A stretch of DNA of 8,146 nt from Acidobacteriota bacterium (GCA_021780095.1 JAJXZK010000358.1:1-8146); one strand, 5' to 3'; counted from the stretch's first letter, positions 1-6,248 are shown. Made by a program: numbers and translations. Notes: generated by a model not told the origin, from the letters alone.

Positions 1-75
1 GTAGTTCGATGCCTCGCAGGGTCGTTTTGGGAGCGACGAAAACTGACGCTCCGCCGCCGCAACACGGTCGCTTCG
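1..75. other. Left-edge region downstream of the DUF4337 gene
   Basis: GGAGCG (30-35) pairs with CGCTCC (47-52) around an 11-nt loop, downstream of the minus-strand DUF4337 gene. On the minus strand the stem is followed by CAAAACG, not by a T-run, so it does not qualify as a standard terminator. I see no gene in these bases. Confidence 0.25.
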
Positions 76-651
76 CTACGGCGGAGAGATTCCGCCATAG
101 AGTCCATACAGCGCAGACGCCAGTCCGAGTGCAATCGCGCCCCACATCAGCAGCGGCATATCCACCACCACGGAGATCGATGCCAGCACAATGGCGATCT
201 GCAGGCCGCCGCTCGCAATTTCCAAGGTGTCCTTGCGATGCAGTTCATGATCGCGCTTGTGTTCTACCGCGTGGGCTCGCTGCGCCAGCTGCTCCATGCC
301 ATCGGCGCCCGGCTCAGAACGCATTCTCTCTGCGCGCGAACGCGCAGCCGCGATTCGTCTTTGAATCGCAGGGTCGGTACTCGCTTTCGGATCACTCGCC
401 AGCATGTCCGCTTCAGCAGTCAGCACGGTTAGGCGAATCGATTTTGCCTGGTACTGCGCCCAGGTATCGCTGGCAAGGATGTGGTTGGAAAGATAATTCG
501 TTTGCGCATCTTTTTCGGCAAATTCCGTCAGCGCCAGAAAGGCTGCCATGATAGCAATGATGATCGCCGCGCGCCGGTTGTGGCGGCCACCCTCATGGCC
601 CTCCGATGCGTGCTCCAGCCGCTCGTGAGCCTGCTCAAATTCCTCGCTCAT
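76..651 (-). CDS. DUF4337-family membrane protein
   Basis: The 191-residue product matches the overall pattern of DUF4337 proteins, a family of unknown biochemical function. A charged, His/Glu-rich N-terminus (residues 1-27) is followed by a hydrophobic segment at about 28-43, then the family-typical stretch with WAQYQAKSIR at 64-73. A charged, probably helical soluble region rich in Arg, Ala and Glu spans about 95-142. Two closely spaced hydrophobic segments (about 148-164 and 167-187) end the protein. I infer an inner-membrane protein with a central helical soluble domain. The start is ambiguous between GTG at 654 and the adjacent ATG at 651. An AAAGG sequence upstream on the minus strand lies 6 nt from the GTG and 9 nt from the ATG; I chose ATG. 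The stop is TAG at 78-76. It is transcribed away from the lipoprotein gene, and no partner gene is visible. The family call is fairly secure; the role is unknown. Confidence 0.85.
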   Translation of the reverse strand: MSEEFEQAHERLEHASEGHEGGRHNRRAAIIIAIMAAFLALTEFAEKDAQTNYLSNHILASDTWAQYQAKSIRLTVLTAEADMLASDPKASTDPAIQRRIAAARSRAERMRSEPGADGMEQLAQRAHAVEHKRDHELHRKDTLEIASGGLQIAIVLASISVVVDMPLLMWGAIALGLASALYGLYGGISPP

Positions 652-821
652 CACCGCCAGCCTTTTTCAGATTCCATAACCTCGCCTGCGACCGCGCACG
701 ATCTTCCTCCCCCATGTTGTATCAGATCGGAATATAGCGCCGGAGTTATCGGAACTGGTTGCCGAGGGAAGATGCAGCGCCCGGTCGACGTCGAAGCTTT
801 TTCACCCTATCAATTCTTCGG

Positions 822-850
822 TTGACAAGGCGAACATGGAACTCGACAAT
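822..850 (+). promoter_or_regulatory. Sigma-70-like promoter of the lipoprotein gene
   Basis: A perfect -35 hexamer TTGACA (822-827) is separated by exactly 17 bp from GACAAT (845-850), which matches 4 of 6 positions of TATAAT including the A at position 2 and the final T. Transcription would begin near 857. That excludes the in-frame ATG at 836 as a start and supports the ATG at 911, leaving a leader of about 54 nt. The elements are read directly; promoter activity is inferred. Confidence 0.6.
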
Positions 851-899
851 GCAGCTGAGTTCCCCCCGCCCAACACTCCCGACTCATCCACGAATGAAC

Positions 900-903
900 G
901 GAG
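900..903 (+). promoter_or_regulatory. Ribosome binding site that sets the lipoprotein start
   Basis: GGAG ends 7 nt before ATG 911. The alternative in-frame ATG at 836 has an AAGG 5 nt upstream, but it would add 25 hydrophilic residues in front of the signal peptide and lies upstream of the predicted transcription start. Confidence 0.6.
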
Positions 904-910
904 TGCAGTC

Positions 911-1714
911 ATGACCAGCTATCAACCTCGCGTCGCACTTACCCTAGGAATCGCATTGTCACTTTCGATGTTCCTGACCGCGTGTAAAAAACCTGCGCCA
1001 CAGACGGAACAGCCGGCAACTCCGCATGGCCAGTCGGCAACCGGCGCTGTCCCCGCCCCGACTTCACCGGCCACGCCCTCGTCCGCCGCCACGCCATCTT
1101 CGTCGGCAACAGCGCCCGCGCCTGCCCCCGTGCGGACGGCTCCAACTCCGCCGCGATCGCCGCGGATTATTCCTGCTGGAACTTCTCTGTCTACGCGAAT
1201 TTCGAGTGCCATAGGTTCGAAAACCAGCACCGCCGGAGACCACTTTGACGGCACGCTGGTGAACTCCGTTCGCCTCAACGGAAAGGTGGCCATCCCTGCC
1301 GGTTCGGCTGTTAGCGGAGTTGTGGTCACGGCCCACTCCGCAGGCAAGTTCAAGGGTGCGGCCACGCTTGCGGTTCGCCTGATCGCGGTGAATGTCAATG
1401 GCAAGTCCTATCCCATCCGCAGCAACACGATCAGCCAGGAAACTACGGGCAAAGGTAAGCGCACTGGAGCCTTGGTGGGTGGGGGCGCCGGGGGTGGAGC
1501 GTTGATCGGCGGTCTGGCCGGCGGGGGCAAAGGCGCCTTGATCGGTGGGCTTGTCGGCGCTGGTGCTGGCACCGTGGGCTCAGCTGCGACGGGAAATACT
1601 CGCGATATTTCCTATCCGGCTGAAACCGTTCTCGCTTTCCGCCTCGGCCAGAGCTTGAATCTGGACGCAAGGACGACAGCGGACAGCGCCGAACCACCGC
1701 CACCTCTACAGTAA
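911..1714 (+). CDS. Predicted lipoprotein with Pro/Ala linker and glycine zipper
   Basis: The 267-residue product starts with a lipoprotein signal peptide: a positive charge at R7, a hydrophobic core to about residue 22, and lipobox LTAC with Cys25 as the predicted lipidated residue. A low-complexity linker rich in Pro, Ala, Ser and Thr covers about 28-85 and may reach into the periplasm. A folded domain follows (about 86-178) with repeated IPAG motifs (87-90 and 128-131), of a type often seen in acidobacterial envelope proteins. Residues 186-219 form three glycine-zipper units, a pattern common in membrane-associating envelope proteins. The domain resumes with SYPAETVLAF (234-243) and ends in a Pro-rich tail. 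The gene closes with tandem stops TAA TAA. I chose ATG 911 because it puts the signal peptide at the N-terminus and has a well-placed Shine-Dalgarno site. It likely has its own transcription unit. I cannot assign a specific function; a structural or surface role in the envelope is inferred. Confidence 0.85.
   Translation: MTSYQPRVALTLGIALSLSMFLTACKKPAPQTEQPATPHGQSATGAVPAPTSPATPSSAATPSSSATAPAPAPVRTAPTPPRSPRIIPAGTSLSTRISSAIGSKTSTAGDHFDGTLVNSVRLNGKVAIPAGSAVSGVVVTAHSAGKFKGAATLAVRLIAVNVNGKSYPIRSNTISQETTGKGKRTGALVGGGAGGGALIGGLAGGGKGALIGGLVGAGAGTVGSAATGNTRDISYPAETVLAFRLGQSLNLDARTTADSAEPPPPLQ
1466..1567 (+). repeat. Three glycine-zipper coding repeats inside the lipoprotein gene
   Basis: Three consecutive units begin GAL[VI]GG: residues 186-195 (10 residues), 196-207 and 208-219 (12 residues each). 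The last two are also similar at the DNA level with a 36-nt period (1496-1531 and 1532-1567). The third-position differences indicate an old duplication under protein selection, not a fresh tandem expansion. Confidence 0.75.
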
Positions 1715-1786
1715 TAATCGCCGCTACTGCTGCGACAGAATAAGTGCGTCAGTGATCGCTCAGGTTCCAAGGCGCGCAAAATTATC

Positions 1787-1831
1787 GGGGCAATCTGTTC
1801 CGCCGGTCTCTATGGCTGAATCGATTGCCCC
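1787..1831. repeat. 9-bp perfect inverted repeat before the mot operon
   Basis: GGGGCAATC (1787-1795) is the exact reverse complement of GATTGCCCC (1823-1831), with a 27-nt loop. It lies between the lipoprotein stop and the predicted sigma-28 promoter. It could end lipoprotein transcription, but the loop is long and only a weak T-run (CTGCTTTG) follows, so it is not a standard intrinsic terminator. An operator or a chance repeat are the alternatives. Confidence 0.45.
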
Positions 1832-1907
1832 CTGCTTTGCGACCGCTCTGTCAATCTTTTGCGGCCGCCTTCCCTAAGATTGTTCCTGCAGAATTGGCAC
1901 GCGCTTG

Positions 1908-1934
1908 TGAAGTCTCCACAAAGTCGGTCGATAA
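1908..1934 (+). promoter_or_regulatory. Sigma-28 (FliA)-type promoter of the motility operon
   Basis: The -35 element TGAAGTCT (1908-1915), an 11-nt spacer (1916-1926) and the -10 element GTCGATAA (1927-1934) align with the E. coli FliA consensus TAAAGTTT-N11-GCCGATAA. The matches are 6/8 and 7/8 with the exact consensus spacing. Transcription would start near 1940, about 35 nt before ATG 1976. The position just upstream of a motAB operon fits the known control of stator genes by sigma-28 in enteric bacteria. The match is seen directly; use by a FliA homologue in this organism is inferred. Confidence 0.65.
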
Positions 1935-1960
1935 GGAGTTTATGGCGGCTCCGGAACTCC

Positions 1961-1969
1961 GGGGGGTGG
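1961..1969 (+). promoter_or_regulatory. Ribosome binding site that sets the start of the PAS/GGDEF gene
   Basis: GGGGGGTGG resembles AGGAGGTGA with G:U wobble in place of A:U, and the G-run ends 9 nt before ATG 1976. The sharper AAGGAG at 1933-1938 overlaps the predicted -10 element and is out of range of this start. Confidence 0.5.
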
Positions 1970-1975
1970 ACGCAT

Positions 1976-2950
1976 ATGGACGATCGCGTGGACATGCTGG
2001 AGGCAGCTCTTGACCTGATGGAAGAGGGAATCGCCGTACTCGACGAGCAGTCCAACGTGGTGCATTGGAATCACGCCGCCGCCGCCCTCACCGGATACGC
2101 GGCGCAAGATGTGATCTGGCGACCCTGCCCGGAGGGCTTATTTCGCGTCGATCAACAGCATCGAGACAAGGTGGCTGCCAGCGCGGAAGCGGAATTGAAA
2201 GCGGGGTTGGCACAAGTTGGGATTGCCAGCGGGCTCACATTCGGAGAGCCGGTGACCGAGCCCTCGCAAGCGTCTGATCCAAGCCTGCAACGCCTCACTC
2301 TGGTAGCCATCCGCCACAAGTTGGGGCATGGACTGCCGGCGATGCTGCGAAAAGTTTCCTTGCACGATTCGCAGGGCGCGCCCAGGGGTGCTGTCCTGTT
2401 GTTTTATCCCGCGGAAGAGGTGGATGCATATCAGCGTGGAGAAAGCGGCGAAGGTGTCGGCATCGAGGCCAGCCAGGCGGAGATGGAAGATCGCTTGGAC
2501 GCAGCTCATCATCAATGGAAGACCAGCGGCATGCCGTTTGGTCTGCTGTGGATCACGGTCGATCAGGCGCGACCGCTGCGCAAAACCCATGGCCGAGATG
2601 CCTGCGAAGCGATGCTGCGTGCGGTGGAAGATACACTGCTGCGTCAAATGAAGCCGGCAGAAACGATAGGACGTTGGGGAGATAACGAATTTCTGATCAT
2701 TGCGCACGAACGTTCGGCGGAGCTGTTGACCGACCACGCGCGGCGACTGGCCGGTCTTGCTCGGACTGTGGATTTTCGTTGGTGGGGCGATCGCATCGGC
2801 CTCACCCTCAGCATTGGAACCAGCTTTGCAATTGAAGCCGACACCCTGCAGTCCCTGCTGAACCGGGCGCGACAGGCCATGCGAACCAGCGAATACGCGG
2901 GCGGCAACCATGTCACCGAGGCAAGGGGAGAGCAATGCTTCCAATCATAG
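1976..2950 (+). CDS. PAS protein with degenerate GGDEF domain, first gene of the mot operon
   Basis: The 324-residue protein has no signal peptide or membrane segment, so it should be cytoplasmic. Residues 1-57 look like the start of a PAS fold (LMEEGIAVLDEQSNVVHWN, then LTGYAAQDV). Residues 120-148 resemble the PAS end (SLHDSQGAPRGAVLLFYP). A short helical linker (about 165-180) leads to a GGDEF-like domain at about 187-315. There GGDEF reads GDNEF (235-239), the first metal-binding Asp is Thr194 with only Asp196 kept, and the FKxxND-type substrate stretch is changed to ARPLRK. LTLSIGTS (276-283) and the final GGN motif confirm the fold. With the third motif position Asn, diguanylate cyclase activity is unlikely; nucleotide binding or a partner-binding role is inferred. 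I chose ATG 1976 because it follows the promoter and begins the PAS fold; a TTG at 1859 would add 39 unlikely residues. The end overlaps motA by 16 nt, which suggests translational coupling and a role in motor control. Confidence 0.85.
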   Translation: MDDRVDMLEAALDLMEEGIAVLDEQSNVVHWNHAAAALTGYAAQDVIWRPCPEGLFRVDQQHRDKVAASAEAELKAGLAQVGIASGLTFGEPVTEPSQASDPSLQRLTLVAIRHKLGHGLPAMLRKVSLHDSQGAPRGAVLLFYPAEEVDAYQRGESGEGVGIEASQAEMEDRLDAAHHQWKTSGMPFGLLWITVDQARPLRKTHGRDACEAMLRAVEDTLLRQMKPAETIGRWGDNEFLIIAHERSAELLTDHARRLAGLARTVDFRWWGDRIGLTLSIGTSFAIEADTLQSLLNRARQAMRTSEYAGGNHVTEARGEQCFQS

Positions 2951-3840
2951 GAATTGCTGTCGTATTCGGAGCCGTGATCGGCGGGTTCCTGATGGAGAAA
3001 GGGCATATCCTCGTCCTGCTCCAGCCGGCCGAGTTGGTGACGATTGCAGGCGCCGCTTTGGGCACTATCCTGATCGCCAATCCGGTCTACATTATCAAGG
3101 CCATGATCGGGGGCGTTGTTGGCGTGTTGAGCCCTTCGAAATTCAACAAGGCCCGATACCTGAGCACCCTGAAGATGATGTTCGAGCTGTTCAATAAAGT
3201 TCGCAAGACCGGGCTGACCGGCGTGGAAGACGACGTAGAAAAACCGGCCACCAGCGAAATCTTCAAGAAGTATCCGGAGTTCTTAAAGGACCATCACTCT
3301 CAGGCATTCGTGTGCGACACGCTGCGCACGGCCATTACCGGTGGCGTCGATCCGTTCGACATGGACCAGATGATGGAGCTCGACATGGAGGTGGCGCACC
3401 ATGAGACGCTGCAGCCGATCCAGGCGCTGACCACCGTGGCCGACGCGCTGCCCGGCTTGGGAATTGTCGCGGCCGTCCTTGGTGTTGTGATCACGATGGG
3501 CTCCTTGGGTGGGCCGCCGGAAGAAATCGGCAAGAAGGTCGCCGCTGCATTAGTCGGCACATTTTTGGGAATCCTCATGTGCTATGGCCTGGTTGGGCCG
3601 CTGGCCTCCAGCATGAGCAAGGGAGCGGATGAGCACAACGCCTACCTGCATGTGTTGCGAGTCATCATCCTCGCATTTCTGAAAGGATTGGCGCCGATTC
3701 TCGCCATTGAGATGGGAAGGCGAGCGATTCCGGAACGCGTTCGCCCCAGCTTTGACGAAATGGAGAAGGGATGCAAGAAACCCTCGGCGGCGGCGAGTTC
3801 CAACACAGGGGCCAAGGCCGCGGATGGCACCGCAGCCTAG
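2935..3840 (+). CDS. motA: Flagellar motor stator protein MotA
   Basis: MotA forms the ring of the flagellar stator around MotB in the inner membrane. It converts ion flow into torque through its cytoplasmic domain, which contacts FliG. The 301 residues are close to the 295 of E. coli MotA. Membrane segments lie at about 2-20, 34-54, 168-190 and 201-223, with the large cytoplasmic loop between the second and third. The key residues fall at the E. coli numbers: R90 and E98 (charged pair contacting FliG), P173 in ADALPGLGIVAAV, and P222 in YGLVGPLA. The C-terminus ends in an Ala/Ser/Lys tail from about 281. The start ATG 2935 has an AGGGGAG sequence 4 nt upstream and overlaps the preceding gene by 16 nt. 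MotB follows after 12 nt. Proton coupling is inferred from overall similarity to the E. coli type; sodium cannot be excluded. Confidence 0.97.
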   Translation: MLPIIGIAVVFGAVIGGFLMEKGHILVLLQPAELVTIAGAALGTILIANPVYIIKAMIGGVVGVLSPSKFNKARYLSTLKMMFELFNKVRKTGLTGVEDDVEKPATSEIFKKYPEFLKDHHSQAFVCDTLRTAITGGVDPFDMDQMMELDMEVAHHETLQPIQALTTVADALPGLGIVAAVLGVVITMGSLGGPPEEIGKKVAAALVGTFLGILMCYGLVGPLASSMSKGADEHNAYLHVLRVIILAFLKGLAPILAIEMGRRAIPERVRPSFDEMEKGCKKPSAAASSNTGAKAADGTAA

Positions 3841-3846
3841 AGAGAC

Positions 3847-3851
3847 AGGAG
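3847..3851 (+). promoter_or_regulatory. Unusually close ribosome binding site for motB
   Basis: AGGAG lies only 1 nt before ATG 3853. No other start exists nearby: the motA stop TAG (3838-3840) is in the same frame, only four codons upstream, and the next Met is residue 39, inside the membrane helix. Initiation may rely on ribosomes terminating at motA. Confidence 0.5.
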
Positions 3852-3852
3852 C

Positions 3853-4872
3853 ATGGCCACAGATCGAAAAACGGTTCGACCGATCATCGTTATCAAGAAG
3901 AAGGTTTCGCACGGCGGCCATCACGGCGGCGCGTGGAAGGTGGCGTATGCCGACTTCGTCACCGCGATGATGTCGCTGTTTATCGTGCTGTGGCTGATGA
4001 ACTCCGCTCCGCAGATCAAGAAGGCGGTCGCAGGCTACTTCAACGATCCGAAAAGCGGAGGACGCGAAACCGGCACCACTGTGCTGGGCTCCAACAAGAG
4101 CATTTCGATCGACCAGAAGAATGTTCAGAAGCTGAAGGACCAAATTGAAAAGGCGATCTTGAAGCAGACGGACTTGAGTAAGCTTTCCAAGCAGATCGTC
4201 CTTACCATTACCAGCGAAGGGCTGAAGATTGATCTGATTGAGGACAAAGGCGGCACGTTCTTTCAGAGTGGCAGCGCCAAACTGAGTCCAAGCGGCGTCG
4301 AGTTGCTCAATCTCCTCGCAACCCAGTTGAAAGCACTCCCGAATCACTTGCTGATTGAGGGCCATACAGATGCTCAGCCCTATGTCGGCAACCGCGATTA
4401 CACGAACTGGGAGCTGTCGGCGGACCGGGCCAATTCCGCGCGCCGGGTACTGCAACAGGGTGGAGTGGGGCCCAATCAGGTGGCGCAGGTGCGTGGGTAT
4501 GGAGATCAGATGCTGCGCGTGCCATCGAATCCGTTCGATCCGACCAATCGACGAGTATCCCTAATTGTGCAGTGGCAGGATGCGTCGGCGCTGGCAGCGA
4601 ATGCTGCCGAAGTTCCCGGAACCGCGAACACTGGAACGGGGGGCACGAACGCGACTCCTGCCACCGGTCCCCGAAACAAAACTTCCGTGCCGACAGCTAG
4701 TCTTCCCGTGCCGAAACCCGCGGCGGACGTTTCAAAATCCTTGCCGCTCGGAAAGCCAACCGCGGCTCCGGCGGCAAGACTCGCCCCAGGACTGCCCGCG
4801 AAGCCAGCCCCAAAGCCCGAGCGGGCGGAGCGGCTCAAATCCCTTATCCCGGCAAAGATCAGGCATTCTTGA
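3853..4872 (+). CDS. motB: Flagellar motor stator protein MotB
   Basis: MotB anchors the stator to peptidoglycan and carries the ion-binding Asp. The 339 residues start with a basic segment (IKKKVSHGGHHGG). One membrane helix follows (about 30-50), reading AYADFVTAMMSLFIVLWLM, with D34 corresponding to E. coli D32. A plug/linker region begins at SAPQIKKAVAGYFNDP. The OmpA-type peptidoglycan-binding domain covers about 133-240, with the GHTDAQPY (170-177), NWELSADRANSARR (185-198) and NRRVSLIVQ (232-240) motifs. A tail of about 100 residues rich in Ala, Pro, Thr and Lys follows (241-339), longer than the E. coli tail and probably disordered in the periplasm. The gene lies 12 nt after motA in the same frame, with a Shine-Dalgarno site only 1 nt from the ATG. 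It is the last gene of the operon and converges with the next gene. Confidence 0.97.
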   Translation: MATDRKTVRPIIVIKKKVSHGGHHGGAWKVAYADFVTAMMSLFIVLWLMNSAPQIKKAVAGYFNDPKSGGRETGTTVLGSNKSISIDQKNVQKLKDQIEKAILKQTDLSKLSKQIVLTITSEGLKIDLIEDKGGTFFQSGSAKLSPSGVELLNLLATQLKALPNHLLIEGHTDAQPYVGNRDYTNWELSADRANSARRVLQQGGVGPNQVAQVRGYGDQMLRVPSNPFDPTNRRVSLIVQWQDASALAANAAEVPGTANTGTGGTNATPATGPRNKTSVPTASLPVPKPAADVSKSLPLGKPTAAPAARLAPGLPAKPAPKPERAERLKSLIPAKIRHS

Positions 4873-4912
4873 ACATTGCTTCACCTAGTGTTCACCGCGA
4901 CGTGCGGCGTCG
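4870..4912. other. Short inverted repeats in the convergent gap after motB
   Basis: Two small hairpins follow motB. TGAACA (4870-4875, including the stop codon) pairs with TGTTCA (4889-4894). CGACG (4898-4902) pairs with CGTCG (4908-4912) around a 5-nt loop. Neither is followed by a T-run on either strand, so this is not a recognisable intrinsic terminator, although the gap between two convergent genes is where one would be expected. Confidence 0.3.
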
Positions 4913-4941
4913 ACTAGATGAATGAACTCGATCGCCATTTC

Positions 4942-6207
4942 TTAGGAGCCAATCCAGAATAGGGGAATAAGACCCAGCGCTGCCAGGGTGGTTAGCAGTG
5001 CCAGGCTCTGCACGCCGGTCTTCCTGTCGGCTAGGCTATAGGCGTAGATGCCTTTCACCAGATTGTTGCTAGACGCCGCAATCAGGACCGCCGCCGCCGC
5101 TACTTTTACCGCTGTTAATGTGCCCGCAGCCTGAGTCATTCCCATGATGAACGGATCCACGTCGGTCACGCCCATGATGGCGGCCAGCGTATTCACGCCC
5201 GCTTTGCCGAGATACGTGACGGCCAACTGTGTGGCAATCAGCATCGCCAAAAACAGTATCGCAAACAGAAACGCCGTCAGCAGGTCGAGCGGATTTTTCG
5301 GCTCAAACTCCTTCGATAGCGTTCCAGTTTCCGGATCCGGACGGCGTGTCCACAACCATCCGATGCCAATTCCCGAAGCGGCCAGCACCAGAAATGGAAC
5401 CGTCAACAGGTGCATCAGTTGCCGATTGAAGATCGCCAGCAACGCCGCCAGCCGAAGATACATCACTCCGGAAGCTATCAAAATGCTCCCCGAAAAAAGA
5501 TTGGAATGTTTCTCCTCCGCCGATCGGCGTGCCATCACCACGGTGGTCACGGTCGAGGAATACGCCCCACCCAGAATGGCTGCCAGCACGACTCCGCCTC
5601 GCCGCTTCGTCAATTTTTGCAGGACGTAGCTGCCATAGGAAATCGTGCTGACCCCAACCACCACCAGCCACGTCTTGAATGGATTGATGTGGAATCTGCC
5701 TAGCTGTTGGTTCGGCAGAATGGGCAAGATAACGCCCCCCAACAAAAGAAACTTGGTGAAGGTAAGGATTTCCTGCGCCGGAATGCGCGTTGCCAGCTTC
5801 TCCAGAAATTCTTTCAGATCGAGGAACAACAGGCAGGCGACGCTCAGCGTGGTAGCCACCCAGAAGTGCCTGTAGCAGATGAGCGCACCCACTAGGAATG
5901 TCGCAAGGCCCGACATCTCCGTGGTCACGCCAGCCGCCGTCGTCGACGAAAGCTTGTGCCAGTAAGACAACAGCAGAAATCCGGCAATCACCAGAAGCCC
6001 GACAGTCAACGGCAGCAGTTGCGTACCCGCGAGCAGCGCCAGCGAGTAGCCGATCAGCCCGATCAGCGGAAACGTTCGCACCCCGCCAAAGGAATACGAA
6101 GTTCCGGCGGCCTTATGCTCTTCCCGCTCCAGCCCGATCAGAAAAGACAGGAACAGGACGAGGACAATCTTCATGGCCTCGGGATGGAGACGCGCGTAGA
6201 TTTCCAT
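4942..6207 (-). CDS. MgtC/SapB-DUF4010 multi-spanning membrane protein
   Basis: The 421-residue product is a fusion of two membrane domains. The N-terminal MgtC/SapB part (about 10-140) has the family motif GLEREE (25-30) followed by GGVRTFPLIGLIGY (41-54) and GVTTEMSGLATFLVGAL (93-109). The C-terminal DUF4010 part (about 150-415) carries LGGAYSSTVTTVVMARRS (212-229), GVTDVDPFIMGMTQ (346-359) and SSNNLVKGIYAY (379-390). I count roughly ten or more hydrophobic segments. MgtC proteins are linked to magnesium limitation and virulence, but the activity of the fused MgtC-DUF4010 type is not established, so no substrate is assigned. I chose ATG 6207 because the 17 extra residues from GTG 6258 are polar and that GTG lies upstream of a possible -10 element. 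No strong Shine-Dalgarno site precedes either start. It lies 134 nt downstream of the dehydratase gene on the same strand, so weak co-transcription remains possible. Confidence 0.88.
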   Translation of the reverse strand: MEIYARLHPEAMKIVLVLFLSFLIGLEREEHKAAGTSYSFGGVRTFPLIGLIGYSLALLAGTQLLPLTVGLLVIAGFLLLSYWHKLSSTTAAGVTTEMSGLATFLVGALICYRHFWVATTLSVACLLFLDLKEFLEKLATRIPAQEILTFTKFLLLGGVILPILPNQQLGRFHINPFKTWLVVVGVSTISYGSYVLQKLTKRRGGVVLAAILGGAYSSTVTTVVMARRSAEEKHSNLFSGSILIASGVMYLRLAALLAIFNRQLMHLLTVPFLVLAASGIGIGWLWTRRPDPETGTLSKEFEPKNPLDLLTAFLFAILFLAMLIATQLAVTYLGKAGVNTLAAIMGVTDVDPFIMGMTQAAGTLTAVKVAAAAVLIAASSNNLVKGIYAYSLADRKTGVQSLALLTTLAALGLIPLFWIGS

Positions 6208-6242
6208 AACGGTTCTGGAGTTGTCCTGGATTATTCTTTTGC

Positions 6243-6248
6243 AGTATA
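6243..6248 (-). promoter_or_regulatory. Possible -10 element for the MgtC-DUF4010 gene
   Basis: Read on the minus strand, TATACT matches 5 of 6 positions of TATAAT and would start transcription near 6236, about 30 nt before ATG 6207. No good -35 hexamer lies 16-18 bp upstream, so the call is tentative. If real, it rules out the GTG start at 6258. Confidence 0.3.

Larger units (their letters stand above)
652..910. other. Divergent intergenic region
   Basis: About 260 bp separate the DUF4337 start from the lipoprotein start. On the plus strand it holds the promoter at 822-850 and the Shine-Dalgarno site at 900-903. On the minus strand a TATATT hexamer (plus-strand AATATA at 731-736) could be a -10 element for the DUF4337 gene, but no convincing -35 box lies 16-18 bp upstream of it, so that promoter is only a guess. 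I see no RNA gene, repeat or further coding region here. Confidence 0.5.

Noticed and set aside
9..551. A 180-codon plus-strand frame opposite the DUF4337 gene
   Set aside because: The product is Arg/Pro-rich with no domain, while the minus strand carries a recognisable membrane protein family.
1859..1975. N-terminal extension of the PAS/GGDEF protein from TTG 1859
   Set aside because: The added 39 residues show no PAS character, the TTG lacks a ribosome binding site, and it lies upstream of the predicted promoter.
1942..2013. A 23-codon frame starting at ATG 1942 just after AAGGAG, overlapping the start of the PAS/GGDEF gene, as a leader peptide
   Set aside because: The spacing from AAGGAG is only 3 nt, that sequence overlaps the predicted sigma-28 -10 element, and the ATG falls at about the predicted transcription start. 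Nothing in the peptide suggests attenuation.
2138..2944. A 268-codon minus-strand open frame opposite the PAS/GGDEF gene
   Set aside because: The sense strand encodes recognisable PAS and GGDEF-fold motifs, and the antisense product has no family pattern or ribosome binding site that I can see.
3550..4455. A 301-codon open frame on the minus strand across the end of motA and the first part of motB
   Set aside because: It is antisense to two certain genes, and its translation is Arg/Gln-rich without any recognisable motif. Long antisense frames are common in GC-rich genes.
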